64,000 bases of DNA from UMGS1696 sp964621165 (GCA_964621165.1 CAZULC010000005.1:1-64000); one strand, 5' to 3'. Shown: positions 18,431 to 26,935, counted from the first letter of the stretch. Numbers and translations: made by a program. Notes: generated by a model from the letters alone, not told the origin.

Positions 18431-19501
18431 TTAGTCCAGCTTTACAATCCAGCCCATGTCATCTTCAACCTTGCCCCACTGGAGTCCGGTGATGGCGTCG
18501 TAGAGCTTCTTTGCGATAGGTCCGATTTCACCCTTGTTGATGATGTAGCTGACCCCGTTGTCGTATAGCTCGCCGATGGGGGAGATGACTGCGGCCGTGC
18601 CTGTGCCGAATGCTTCATCCAGTCTGCCAGACTGCTGAGCCTCGATTACCTCGTCGATTGCCAGCTTTCTCTCCTCAACGGGAACGCTCCACTTCCTGAG
18701 CAGCTCCACACAGGAACGTCTGGTTACGCCGGGGAGAATGTTTCCGTCGGTCAGGTCGGGAGTCACCACAACGCCGTCGATTACGAAGAACACGTTCATG
18801 GCTCCAACCTCGTCGATGTATCTGCGGTGAACGCCGTCAAGCCACAGAACCTGAGCGTAGCCCATCTCGTCGGCTTTCTTCTGACCGATAAGGGACGCGG
18901 CGTAGTTTCCTCCGGCTTTGGCAATACCTGTACCGCCCTTTACGCAACGCACATACTCCCGCTCAACCATGATTTTGACGGGATTGATTCCGGCGGCGTA
19001 GTAGGAGCCTACAGGGGAGAGGATTATGCAGAAAATGTATGTGTGGGACGGGTGAACGCCCAGCTGCTCGTCGGTGGCGATGATAAATGGACGGATATAG
19101 AGGGATGTGCCTAATTCGGTGGGAACCCACTCCTCGTCCATTTTTACGATTGCCTCTATAGCCTGAAGGGCGTCGTCGGGGTCGATTCTCGGAACGCAGA
19201 GTCTGTCGCAGGTGTTGTTCATGCGCTCGATGTTCTTCTGGGGACGGAAAAGCTGCACTCCGCCGTCTGCTCTTCTGTAGGCCTTGAGTCCTTCAAACAG
19301 CTCCTGCGCGTAGTGGAACACCATGGCTGAGGGGTCAAGACTGATGGGTCCGTAGGGGACGATGCGGGGGTCGTGCCAGCCCTTGTCCTCGGAATAGTTC
19401 ATGAGGAACATGTGGTCGGTGAAGTATCTGCCGAAGCCAAGCTTTGTGTAGTCCGGCTTAGTCTTCCGCTGGGGGATTTTTTCAACTCTTATATCAAGCA
19501 T
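18431..19501 (-). CDS. ilvE: Branched-chain amino acid aminotransferase
   Basis: 356 residues, class IV PLP aminotransferase. It makes Leu, Ile and Val from their 2-oxo acids with glutamate as donor. Recognisable segments are HYAQELFEGLKAYR (about 62-75), RPFIIATDEQLGV, KGGTGIAKAGGNYAAS (about 188-203, within the PLP domain), the catalytic-Lys region QVLWLDG, and the GTGTAAVISPIG phosphate-binding loop near the C-terminus. CGGAGG precedes the ATG by 8 nt. It is a single gene with its own promoter; no other ilv/leu gene is in the window. Confidence 0.95.
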   Translation of the reverse strand: MLDIRVEKIPQRKTKPDYTKLGFGRYFTDHMFLMNYSEDKGWHDPRIVPYGPISLDPSAMVFHYAQELFEGLKAYRRADGGVQLFRPQKNIERMNNTCDRLCVPRIDPDDALQAIEAIVKMDEEWVPTELGTSLYIRPFIIATDEQLGVHPSHTYIFCIILSPVGSYYAAGINPVKIMVEREYVRCVKGGTGIAKAGGNYAASLIGQKKADEMGYAQVLWLDGVHRRYIDEVGAMNVFFVIDGVVVTPDLTDGNILPGVTRRSCVELLRKWSVPVEERKLAIDEVIEAQQSGRLDEAFGTGTAAVISPIGELYDNGVSYIINKGEIGPIAKKLYDAITGLQWGKVEDDMGWIVKLD

Positions 19502-19544
19502 TGCAATGCCTCCGAATTTTTATATTTATTAATTCATATCCATT

Positions 19545-19573
19545 ATTATACACCTTTTCGCTGTGAGAATCAA
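19545..19573 (-). promoter_or_regulatory. Promoter of ilvE
   Basis: Minus strand TTGATT (19573-19568), 17 bp, TATAAT (19550-19545). The leader is about 40 nt, with no T-box or other folded control region. Confidence 0.8.
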
Positions 19574-19673
19574 GTGTATCGGGAAAAATTATACCTGCAA
19601 TTGCGATTTTTTCCTTCTTTTTGGGTTCTCACCCTCATATACTTGAGTGAAAATATAATATGTATGGAGGTCA

Positions 19674-19814
19674 GCGTGAAAATATGGTATGACTGAATTT
19701 ACCTTTTAGCTAATTTCACGCAAAAGAATTCCTTGAAAAACAGGAACCAGCTATTTTTCATCGGCCTTAGGCCGAGTGGATTCTTTCAAATCTATTTAAA
19801 AGCCGTAATACGGC
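19674..19814 (+). ncRNA. Highly structured mRNA leader before the SLH gene (riboswitch-like)
   Basis: Downstream of a TATAAT at 19654-19659 the leader folds almost completely. GCGTGAAA (19674-19681) pairs perfectly with TTTCACGC (19714-19721). AAAGAATTCC (19723-19732) pairs, with one bulge, with GGATTCTTT (19778-19786). The latter stem encloses two hairpins, TGAAAAA..TTTTTCA (19734-19740/19754-19760) and CGGCC-TTA-GGCCG (19762-19774), forming a three-way junction. GCCGT-AAT-ACGGC (19802-19814) sits directly before the GGAGG of the SLH gene. It does not match the c-di-GMP, purine, T-box or cobalamin cores I know. Confidence 0.6.
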
Positions 19815-19829
19815 CAATGGAGGTATCAC

Positions 19830-21116
19830 ATGAGGATAATCGAGGCTCTCATTACTATTGCAGTGCTGCTGTCGTCGCTGATTACCACATCTCAGGCTTA
19901 CAGCGCGTACAGCGGCGGTGGAATTCTATCTCCGGCTATGCGGATTCTGTCGGAGGATGAAGTTATGATAAAGTCCGGTCTGGTCAGCGGGGACATAAGC
20001 TTCACAAAAGAGGATTTTGACCGGGCTGTGGGGGTGGAGAACGACTACATCACCATTACCGCTCTGCCGCCGGCTGAGGATGGGGTTTTGTACTACGCTT
20101 CCGCTCCCGTTTCGGTAAATCAGGTGATTGGCGCGGGTTCTCTTGACAAGCTGACTTTCCGCGGCAAGGCTGGGGTGGAGTCCTCGACCTTCCGGTTCAA
20201 GTCAGGCGGGGAGTACAGTATTTGCTGTCAGCTCCTCTACACGGATTCGCCAAATTCCGCTCCAACAGCGAAGGAGTTAAGCTCCGCCGTTCCCGTGTGG
20301 ACGCAGGTTGACATTTCATCCTACGGTACTTTATCCGGAAGCGACCCCGAGGGGGACCCCATAGTCTATGAAATTTTAAAGTATCCGGAAAAAGGTATTT
20401 TACATCTGACGAACATGGAGTCGGGGGATTATGTCTACACACCCTGCGACGGGGTGACGGGAAAGGATGAGTTCATTTATGTGGTGCGGGACTGCTACGG
20501 CAACTACTCCGCGGCTCAGAAGGTCAGTGTGGAGATTGAAAAAAAGGCTGCCGACCTGACTCTGGCGGACATGGAGGCTCACTGGGCCTACAACGCGGCT
20601 CTGGTTATGATTGCGGACGAGGCCATGGATGTACGTTCGGTTGGCGGGGAGCTGTACTTTGACCCGGACGACGAGATTTCCCGGGAGGAATTTGTGGTGA
20701 CGGTGATGAAGTCGCTGGGTTCCGGCAAAGTTGAGCCAAAGACGACGAAATTCGCGGATGACGTGGATATTTCAGCAGAAGCCAAGGGATATATTGCGGC
20801 GGCGGCTGAGCTGGGGATTGTAAAAGGTTCGGTGGAGGACGGAGTTGTGGTCTTCAAGCCAAAGGACAGCATAACCCGTGCTGAGGCAGCAGTGATACTC
20901 AACTCGATAATCGGTGCAGCTGAACCCGGGGATGACGCCGTTCCCACATTCGCAGACGGCAGTGCGGTTCCAGCATGGGCCAAAGGTTCGATTTACGCCT
21001 TGTCAAACGCAGGAGTGTTCAAAGGTACGGGCGGCGGATATATTTCACCAAACGCTGTTCTGAGCCGTGGTGAGACCGCACAGATTCTGCTCGTGACAAA
21101 ACAGCTGTATCAATAA
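19830..21116 (+). CDS. Secreted S-layer-homology protein with cadherin-like domain
   Basis: 428 residues. An N-terminal signal peptide (IIEALITIAVLLSSLITTSQA) is probably cleaved near residue 23. A beta-rich region follows. About residues 150-240 look like a tandem-95/cadherin-type Ig fold (GSDPEGDPIVYEILKYPEKG; YTPCDGVTGKDEFIYVVRD). The C-terminal ~180 residues contain three SLH modules, beginning near DMEAHWAYNAALVM, TKFADDVDISAEAKGYI and PTFADGSAVPAWAKGSI. SLH modules bind pyruvylated cell-wall polymers, so the protein is likely wall-attached. GGAGG lies 8 nt before the ATG. The folded leader suggests post-transcriptional control. Confidence 0.9.
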   Translation: MRIIEALITIAVLLSSLITTSQAYSAYSGGGILSPAMRILSEDEVMIKSGLVSGDISFTKEDFDRAVGVENDYITITALPPAEDGVLYYASAPVSVNQVIGAGSLDKLTFRGKAGVESSTFRFKSGGEYSICCQLLYTDSPNSAPTAKELSSAVPVWTQVDISSYGTLSGSDPEGDPIVYEILKYPEKGILHLTNMESGDYVYTPCDGVTGKDEFIYVVRDCYGNYSAAQKVSVEIEKKAADLTLADMEAHWAYNAALVMIADEAMDVRSVGGELYFDPDDEISREEFVVTVMKSLGSGKVEPKTTKFADDVDISAEAKGYIAAAAELGIVKGSVEDGVVVFKPKDSITRAEAAVILNSIIGAAEPGDDAVPTFADGSAVPAWAKGSIYALSNAGVFKGTGGGYISPNAVLSRGETAQILLVTKQLYQ

Positions 21117-21122
21117 AAAATG

Positions 21123-21157
21123 GGCGGCACGCTGAATTGATGCATGTCGCCTTTTTT
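21123..21157 (+). terminator. Terminator of the SLH gene
   Basis: GGCGGCA (21123-21129) pairs with TGTCGCC (21145-21151), one G-U pair, followed by TTTTTT. Confidence 0.9.
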
Positions 21158-21308
21158 CAGTTTTGGAAACAAATTGGCATAATCTTTTTGGTATCAAAAT
21201 TCCTTAATATAATCAAGGAAAATAATATGATCGTGGGATACACTTCCGTTTTGCAGATACAATAGCTGATATCACCTGTCGGGGTGTCCCGACCTTCCCG
21301 ACTCCCGA

Positions 21309-22091
21309 CTAAATTAAGAGCATTCTGTCGTTGTCGAGGGTCTTGCCGGCTTCCTTGAATTTGTCAAGCAGGTCCCCTACCGTCAGGCTTGAGCGTTCGT
21401 CTCCGGATACGTCGTAGATTATGCTTCCGCCTGCCATCATCAGAGTGCGGTTGCCAAGCTCCAGAGCCTGCTTCATGTTGTGCGTCACCATCATGCAGGT
21501 TATTCCCTCTTCACGGACTATGTTTTTCGTCAGGTTCAGTACCACCTCGGCAGTTCCCGGGTCAAGAGCCGCTGTGTGTTCGTCCAGCAGAAGCAGATCC
21601 GGCGTCACCATTGTCGCCATGAGCAGAGTCAGAGCCTGCCGCTGTCCGCCGGAGAGAAGCCCTACCTTGCTCGTGAGCCGATTCTCAAGCCCCATTCCGA
21701 GAAGGGACAGCCGCTCCCTGAAAATCTGCCGGTCGGGTTTTCTGATCCGCGAGAACGCTCCCCCCCGCCTTGACGCAAGGTAGAGATTTTCTTCAATTGT
21801 CATGTTGGGTGCGGTCCCCCGAAGCGGGTCTTGGAACAACCGTCCAATGTGACGCGCACGCTTATGCTCGGCTTCATAGGTCACGTCCCGTCCGCCGAGG
21901 GTTATGGTCCCGCTGTCAACGAAGAAGCTGCCCGCAACGGCGTTGAACAGAGTTGATTTCCCCGCGCCGTTTGAGCCGATGATTGTAACAAAGTCACCCT
22001 TGTCGAGGTGGAGAGACAGTCCGGACAGCGCCTGTTTCTGGTTCACCGTGCCGGAGTTGAAGGTTTTTGTGATTTTGTCGAGAATCAGCAT
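21309..22091 (-). CDS. trpZ: ABC transporter ATPase of the TrpXYZ-type system
   Basis: 260 residues, a complete ABC ATPase. Walker A is GSNGAGKSTLFNAVAG (about 38-53), the Q-loop is in GRLFQDPLRG, the signature is LLSGGQRQALTLL and Walker B is LLLLDEHTAAL, followed by the H-loop MMVTHN. It energises the permease encoded just upstream, with which it overlaps by 7 bp. With the T-box reading UGG and the binding protein, it forms a predicted tryptophan importer. Confidence 0.9.
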   Translation of the reverse strand: MLILDKITKTFNSGTVNQKQALSGLSLHLDKGDFVTIIGSNGAGKSTLFNAVAGSFFVDSGTITLGGRDVTYEAEHKRARHIGRLFQDPLRGTAPNMTIEENLYLASRRGGAFSRIRKPDRQIFRERLSLLGMGLENRLTSKVGLLSGGQRQALTLLMATMVTPDLLLLDEHTAALDPGTAEVVLNLTKNIVREEGITCMMVTHNMKQALELGNRTLMMAGGSIIYDVSGDERSSLTVGDLLDKFKEAGKTLDNDRMLLI

Positions 22092-23026
22092 TTGCTATTC
22101 CCTCCCCGTTTCAGCGAGCGGAATCTGCGCAGGACTACGTCCTTCTGTGACCTGAAGTATGGCAGGGATATCGCGAGCACTACAATCACCGAGGACACGG
22201 CTTTGAGCATGAACGCGGGCATGTCAAACCGCAGGGCTATGGTGTAAATCAGGCGGAATATAACGGAACCGATGATGACTCCTGCTCCACGGAGAAGAAG
22301 TCCGGCGTTTTTCGAGATGACAGTTCTTCCGATAAGCAGGGACGCGAGAGCTATGGTCAGCATTCCCGTGCCGATGTTGATTTCCGCCGACTTCTGGTAC
22401 TGCGCCATGAGGCATCCGGACAGCGCGGTGAGGGAGTTTGACAGGCAGAGTCCGATTATGGTGGTCACGGTGATGTTGATGGAGGATGAACGCACCATGT
22501 CAGGGTTGTCGCCCGTGCATCTTATGCTGATGCCTAACTTTGTTTTGAGGAACAGGGTCAGCAGGGTCAGGCAGAGAATCACTGTGACGGCGGTGAGAAT
22601 GAGCTTGTATGATCCGGAAAGCGGGGTGGAGTCGAGGGCATCCTTCAGCTTCGAGAAAACCGTGTCCACCTTGTTCAGGTTGATGAGGGACGCGCCGCTC
22701 ATGACTCCGATGTTCACCGAATACAGCGCGGTGTTTAAGATGATTCCGGCAAGCAGACTGTCCACGCCCATTTTCGTCTGGAGTACGGCTGTGACAAAAC
22801 CGCTCAGCACTCCGGCTCCCATTGCGGCGAAAACTGATAGATACGGGTGTCCGGCCGTCGCCACAACAGCACCGACAACGGCTCCGAGGGTGAAGCATCC
22901 GTCAGTTGAAAGGTCGCACACGTTCAGCATGCTGTAGCTCAAGTGCAGTGCCAGCGCAACGAGGGAGCAGATGAGTCCAAGCTCAAGAGCGGTCTGGCCA
23001 AGGGTTAGAAGTTGGGGAATATTCAT
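22085..23026 (-). CDS. trpY: ABC transporter permease of the TrpXYZ-type system
   Basis: 313 residues, strongly hydrophobic, with eight to ten membrane helices in the branched-chain-amino-acid/ribose permease style. It starts NIPQLLTLGQTALELGLICS, and LSYSMLNVCDLSTDGCFTLG carries the conserved first cytoplasmic region. KTKLGISIRCTGDNPDMVRS is the probable ATPase-coupling segment. The C-terminal tail is basic. It is co-transcribed between the binding protein (51 bp upstream) and the ATPase (overlapping). Confidence 0.9.
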   Translation of the reverse strand: MNIPQLLTLGQTALELGLICSLVALALHLSYSMLNVCDLSTDGCFTLGAVVGAVVATAGHPYLSVFAAMGAGVLSGFVTAVLQTKMGVDSLLAGIILNTALYSVNIGVMSGASLINLNKVDTVFSKLKDALDSTPLSGSYKLILTAVTVILCLTLLTLFLKTKLGISIRCTGDNPDMVRSSSINITVTTIIGLCLSNSLTALSGCLMAQYQKSAEINIGTGMLTIALASLLIGRTVISKNAGLLLRGAGVIIGSVIFRLIYTIALRFDMPAFMLKAVSSVIVVLAISLPYFRSQKDVVLRRFRSLKRGGNSKC

Positions 23027-23077
23027 TGGTTTTACTCCGCTTGATTATGGGGATTTTTTGTATAAAAATACGTTGGA

Positions 23078-24121
23078 TTATTCGAATTCTTCAGCTGTAG
23101 TGATGGGCTGAACCTTGATGCAGTAGGGACCGATTAGGGACGCCAGTTCATCGTAGTTGTAGCCGAGAGCCTCGCAGATTTCGGTGTTGATTGTAGCCGT
23201 GCCGTTGTCGAAGGTCTTTACTGCCATTGACTCGGGCTTTGAGCCATCCTTCAGGATGGAGTAGATCATGTTTGCGGTCTCTACACCCAGATTTGCGTAG
23301 TCAACGCCGTAGCCGAGGAACGCGCCGTTCAGTGCAAAGGAGTCAGCGCCGGTATAGTGGGGAATTTTTGCTTCCTTGAAGATCTCGTAAATCGCAAGCT
23401 CCGCCTTCATGATTGTGTTGTCGGTGGGGGTGAATACCGCGTCAACACCGTCGGAAACGAGAGACTGAGCCGCCAGCATTACTTCTTCGTTGTTGGTGCC
23501 GGTGCGCTCAACGTATTCCACGCCGATTCCGTCAAGATATTCCTTTGCTGCCGCGATTGGAGCGGTGGAGGAGTCCTGACCTTGGTCGTATAGGAGGCCG
23601 ATTTTGTCCGCGTCCGGGTTGATTGTGAAGATGAGCTTCATTACGGCGTTTGTGTCGAGGTAGTCACTGGTTCCCGTCAGGTTGGAGCCGGGAGTGTCCA
23701 TGCTGTCAACAATGTCTGCGCCTACGGGGTCGGAAACCGCAGAGAACACCACGGGAATCTTGTTGTCCTCGGTGGCCGCCTGCATTGCCATTGCTACAGG
23801 TGTGGCGATTCCAACCATTACATCAACGTCGTCGGCGATGTAGTTTGAGATAATCTGGTTCATGACGGTGGAGTCGGCGTTGGGATTGTCGTACTTGATT
23901 TCGATGGTCTTGCCGTCGTTTTCAGCGAGCTTGTTCAGCTGAGACTTGATGTTGTCGGCAATCTGGTTAAGGGACGCATCGTCTACGTAGTTGCAGATTC
24001 CAACGGTGTAGTCAGCCTTGTCGGATTTGCTGTCGTTTGAGCATGCGGTCAGTCCGAGAAGCATTGCTGCGGATAATAAAGCTGTACCGGTTCTTTTTAA
24101 TGTGGAAATTGTGTTTTTCAT
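23078..24121 (-). CDS. trpX: ABC transporter substrate-binding lipoprotein, predicted tryptophan-binding
   Basis: 347 residues. A lipoprotein signal peptide (LLSAAMLLGLTAC, lipobox LTAC) gives Cys about 27 as the lipidated residue. The mature part is a two-lobed periplasmic-binding fold of the ABC_sub_bind/TrpX group: VGICNYVDDASLNQIADNI, VGIATPVAMAMQAATEDN, PVVFSAVSDPVGA and FTPTDNTIMKAELAIYE. The family includes uncharacterised amino-acid binders. Tryptophan is inferred here from the T-box specifier codon, not from the protein itself. Confidence 0.88.
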   Translation of the reverse strand: MKNTISTLKRTGTALLSAAMLLGLTACSNDSKSDKADYTVGICNYVDDASLNQIADNIKSQLNKLAENDGKTIEIKYDNPNADSTVMNQIISNYIADDVDVMVGIATPVAMAMQAATEDNKIPVVFSAVSDPVGADIVDSMDTPGSNLTGTSDYLDTNAVMKLIFTINPDADKIGLLYDQGQDSSTAPIAAAKEYLDGIGVEYVERTGTNNEEVMLAAQSLVSDGVDAVFTPTDNTIMKAELAIYEIFKEAKIPHYTGADSFALNGAFLGYGVDYANLGVETANMIYSILKDGSKPESMAVKTFDNGTATINTEICEALGYNYDELASLIGPYCIKVQPITTAEEFE

Positions 24122-24176
24122 TTTCTTTCTCTCCTTGATGTGGAAGTTTTATTTAACTTAATCTGCCTTAGGTAAC

Positions 24177-24494
24177 AAAAAAGACTTCTGCCCCTCTATG
24201 GGACAAAAGCCTGAACTTCTGCGATACCACCCAATTTGACGAAAAATCGTCCTCTCATTTATGCGTTCAATCAAACACACCCCGCCTGATAACGGATGGG
24301 TTCCCCGTCGGTCTATACTCGGCACAGCTGACCAGGCTCTTTTATGCCCCACTGCCCTGTACCTTTCTATCCGCCCTCCGAAGTCCATTCACCAGCTTCA
24401 CGCCGCCTCCTTCACACCGCCGGAGACTCTCTGTAAGACGATTACAACTGACTACTACTCTTCATCTAAGGTTTCATTTTATTAAGTTTACGAT
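24177..24494 (-). promoter_or_regulatory. T-box leader, specifier codon UGG (Trp)
   Basis: The minus-strand leader contains the standard T-box pieces. Stem I has AGAGAG (24432-24427) and a specifier loop reading GTGAA-TGG-ACTTCGG, with TGG at 24387-24385. The antiterminator T-box sequence TTGGGTGGTATCGC lies near 24234-24221. The terminator is a 12-bp stem, GGCTTTTGTCCC (24211-24200) with GGGGCAGAAGTC (24194-24183), ending in TTTTTT (24182-24177). Uncharged tRNA-Trp should stabilise the antiterminator and allow transcription of trpXYZ when tryptophan is short. Confidence 0.92.
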
Positions 24495-24523
24495 ATTATA
24501 CATCAACCGGCCGGATTTGTCAA
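24495..24523 (-). promoter_or_regulatory. Consensus promoter of the T-box/trpXYZ transcript
   Basis: Minus strand TTGACA (24523-24518), 17 bp, TATAAT (24500-24495): an exact match to the sigma-A consensus. Confidence 0.92.
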
Positions 24524-24570
24524 GCATATTTATGCGAAAATTATGCACAAAAATGTTGTTTTTATTCTGT

Positions 24571-25052
24571 TTAGTTTGACGAAATCGCAGCTCTGCGAAA
24601 TTTATGGTACATCGCGTCACCTTTTTCACTGACCGAATCGAGGGCAAATCCGGCTGACTCGAAGATTTTCCGCGAAGATCGGTTGTCCGGGAAAAACACC
24701 GCTTTGCCTGCGTTCACGGATCGGCTGATGATTTTCTCGCTCTCCATTATAAAGTCCGCGAAGATTTTCTTCCCGATCTCCTGCCCCCGCAGCTTTGGCG
24801 GAACGAGAATTTCCATAAAGGTCATGTTCCATCGTACTCGGACAGAGCGATGATTCCGCAAGGGTCTGCACCGTCGAACGCGATTTTACACCAGTATTCA
24901 ACACCGAGGTTGAAGTCCGGCTCGTTTAACCAATATTCATAAAAGCTCCGCCAGCCCTCGTCACAGCCGGTGAAGTATGCCCCGTCGGGGTCAAGCCAGC
25001 CTTCGACAAAGCCGTTGGTTAAGGGGTTGTAATCGTGGTAGCCGTAGTACAT
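24571..25052 (-). pseudogene. GNAT acetyltransferase with one internal frameshift
   Basis: The start at 25052 is preceded by AAGGA. The first half reads MYYGYHDYNPLTNGFVEGW to CGIIALSEYDGT and then stops. The second half, in another frame, reads MTFMEILVPPKLRGQEIGKK, then IFADFI and ends FALDSVSEKGDAMYHKFRR. Adding one base near 24824-24828 (GGAACATGACC) fuses them into one ~160-residue acetyltransferase with the acetyl-CoA motif A (VPPKLRGQEIGKKI). No substrate can be named. It may be a real inactivation or a single-base error. Its own promoter still looks good. Confidence 0.8.
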
Positions 25053-25081
25053 AGGCGCACCATCCTTTTTTATTTTTCTAT

Positions 25082-25110
25082 ATTGTACCACAACATCTCC
25101 GCAAAGTCAA
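25082..25110 (-). promoter_or_regulatory. Promoter of the acetyltransferase
   Basis: Minus strand TTGACT (25110-25105), 17 bp, TACAAT (25087-25082). It is divergent from the MFS promoter 25 bp away. Confidence 0.78.
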
Positions 25111-25135
25111 GAAAACGCGATTTTTCACGTCATAC

Positions 25136-25164
25136 TTGATTTTTACGCCGATTTATGCTACAAT
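25136..25164 (+). promoter_or_regulatory. Promoter of the MFS transporter
   Basis: TTGATT (25136-25141), 17 bp, TACAAT (25159-25164). The transcript leader is about 25 nt. Confidence 0.75.
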
Positions 25165-25195
25165 AAGCTCAAGTAAATTGACTCTGGAAGGAATT

Positions 25196-26518
25196 ATGAA
25201 AAAACAGCTTACTTTATACGAAAAGCGGTCGTGGAAGCTCGTCTGGCTCTGCGTTGCCTCATATGTGGCGATTGTCATCGGGCGGAAAAATCTGTCGGTC
25301 TGCCTCTCCGACATGGTTGAGGACGGGGTGATTTCCCAGACTCTCGGCGGCGGTGTGGGGACCTCATTTCTCGTGTGCTACGCCATCGGACAGCTTTGCA
25401 GCGGATTTCTCGGAGATCTCGTCCACCCGCGGTACATGATTTCCGGCGGACTCGCAATGGCCGGGGTGATGAACATCTGCATGGGACTCAACTCGTCCCC
25501 GATAATGTTCCTCGTGATCTGGGGCGCGTGCGGACTGTCCTGCTCCATGCTGTGGGCGCCCATAATCCGCGCGGTTTCCACATGGACCGACGACTACATC
25601 AGTCACGTCTCCGGCATTGCCCTTGCGGCTACCACACCCGCGGGAACCATGCTGTCATACCTGATATGCGCGCTGGGGCTTAAGATTAGCGGGTGGAGGC
25701 TGGCGTTCTTCATGTGCGGCGGGGTGCTCCTCATCTCGTCTGCCGTGATTTTTGCCCTGTTCTGCACGCTCAGATCCCACATGGCGGTGAAAGCAGTGAA
25801 AAATGAAGAAAATCCCACCGAATCAGCGGACGGCTCAGGTCAAGCCAAAAACTCCGGGAGCCGGGCTGGGATTGCCGCGATTTTCTCTGTGGGGCTGGTG
25901 TTCACGTCGTTCTCGATTCTGTTCAACGGCATGCTGAAGGACGGACTGGACCTTTGGATTCCCACAGTACTGCGGGAGAGGTTCATACCAAACGCGTCGG
26001 CGGTGTCCCTGATCTGCACGGTGCTTCCGGCGTTCAACGTCTTCGGGGCGTTGGCGGCACAGTTCATCAGCCGTAAATTTAAGCTTGACGAAATGTGTAC
26101 CACCGGCGTATTGTTCTCTTTCAGCACAGTCTCCCTTGGAATTGTGGCACTGCTCATCAGGTTCGTTCCCGCAAGCGACATTCTGACTCCCGGACGGATT
26201 TTAGCGGTAGCGGCGGTGACGGTTCTTCTGGCTCTGTCCAGTACGGCAATGCTTGGGGCGAACACAATGCTGCTCACGTACATACCCCTTCACTACAGCA
26301 AAATCGGGCGTGCGGCCACTCTGACGGGAATGCTCAACTGCTTCTCCTACGCGGCGGCATCGGTTTCCGAGGTGATTGTTGGGGCGGTGTCGGCAAGTCT
26401 CGACTGGGACGTGGTGTTCTGGTTCTTCGGCGGTGCGGCGCTGCTTGGTGCGGTGTTCTCCTTCGCCGGACACAAGCCAATGGAAAAGAAAATCCGCGAG
26501 CTTGACGGGATGGAGTGA
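25196..26518 (+). CDS. MFS transporter, organophosphate:phosphate antiporter-like
   Basis: About 440 residues from the ATG at 25196, with GGAAGG 5 nt upstream; the open frame extends further but through the promoter. Twelve predicted helices are split by a polar central loop (about 200-225). The N-terminus SWKLVWLCVASYVAIVIGRK resembles the first helix of the GlpT/UhpT (OPA) family, which usually carries a conserved Arg there. OPA members exchange sugar phosphates or glycerol-3-phosphate for phosphate; the substrate here is undetermined. It is monocistronic and convergent with the rubredoxin operon. Confidence 0.8.
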   Translation: MKKQLTLYEKRSWKLVWLCVASYVAIVIGRKNLSVCLSDMVEDGVISQTLGGGVGTSFLVCYAIGQLCSGFLGDLVHPRYMISGGLAMAGVMNICMGLNSSPIMFLVIWGACGLSCSMLWAPIIRAVSTWTDDYISHVSGIALAATTPAGTMLSYLICALGLKISGWRLAFFMCGGVLLISSAVIFALFCTLRSHMAVKAVKNEENPTESADGSGQAKNSGSRAGIAAIFSVGLVFTSFSILFNGMLKDGLDLWIPTVLRERFIPNASAVSLICTVLPAFNVFGALAAQFISRKFKLDEMCTTGVLFSFSTVSLGIVALLIRFVPASDILTPGRILAVAAVTVLLALSSTAMLGANTMLLTYIPLHYSKIGRAATLTGMLNCFSYAAASVSEVIVGAVSASLDWDVVFWFFGGAALLGAVFSFAGHKPMEKKIRELDGME

Positions 26519-26633
26519 CTTTGCCGATTGGTATTTTTTGCCTGATGTCCATCCTTACGCCGCAGATTCAACTGGCAATTGCATCCAGTCAAAGTGGATT
26601 CTGTTTCCAGCTGCGGGTATAATTCAGACATAA

Positions 26634-26672
26634 TAAAAAAGCGTTTTTGCAGTTTATCCGCATCAACGCTTT
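26634..26672. terminator. Bidirectional terminator between MFS gene and rubredoxin operon
   Basis: AAAGCGTT (26638-26645) pairs perfectly with AACGCTTT (26665-26672). The minus strand ends in TTTTTT, and the plus strand in CTTTTTG. Confidence 0.88.
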
Positions 26673-26686
26673 CTTTTTGTTTCAGC

Positions 26687-26854
26687 TTATTCGGCGTCTT
26701 CTTCCTCGAAGGAATCCTTGTCAAGTCCGCAGGTGGGACATACGAAATCCTCGGGGAGGTCTTCCCATGCTGTGCCGGGAGCTATGCCGTTTTCCGGGTC
26801 GCCCTTTTCGGGGTCGTATTCGTAGCCGCAGGGACATACATATTTCTTTTTCAT
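26687..26854 (-). CDS. Rubredoxin with a shortened first knuckle (CxC)
   Basis: 55 residues from the ATG at 26854, which follows GGAGGAC. It is a one-iron electron carrier, probably feeding electrons to the reverse rubrerythrin for peroxide reduction. The second knuckle is normal (CPTCGLDKDSF). The first reads YVCPCGYEYDP, a CxC in place of the usual CxxC, and the DNA here is unambiguous (TGT CCC TGC). The body (GDPENGIAPGTAWEDLPEDF) is typical. It is the last gene of the perR operon. Confidence 0.93.
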   Translation of the reverse strand: MKKKYVCPCGYEYDPEKGDPENGIAPGTAWEDLPEDFVCPTCGLDKDSFEEEDAE

Positions 26855-26935
26855 TATAGTGTCCTCCAGATTGGTGCGTGAAGTCTCAGTTGAAGTCAGG
26901 GTTTCACGCAAATTCCGTGAATTTTTGTCGGTTTA

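Noticed and set aside
19675..19692. Six-codon frame (GTG AAA ATA TGG TAT GAC TGA) behind GGAGG
   Set aside because: Too short, and the same bases form the perfect GCGTGAAA/TTTCACGC stem.
19660..19829. c-di-GMP riboswitch before the SLH gene
   Set aside because: The conserved c-di-GMP-I core with its GNRA tetraloop and receptor is not found.
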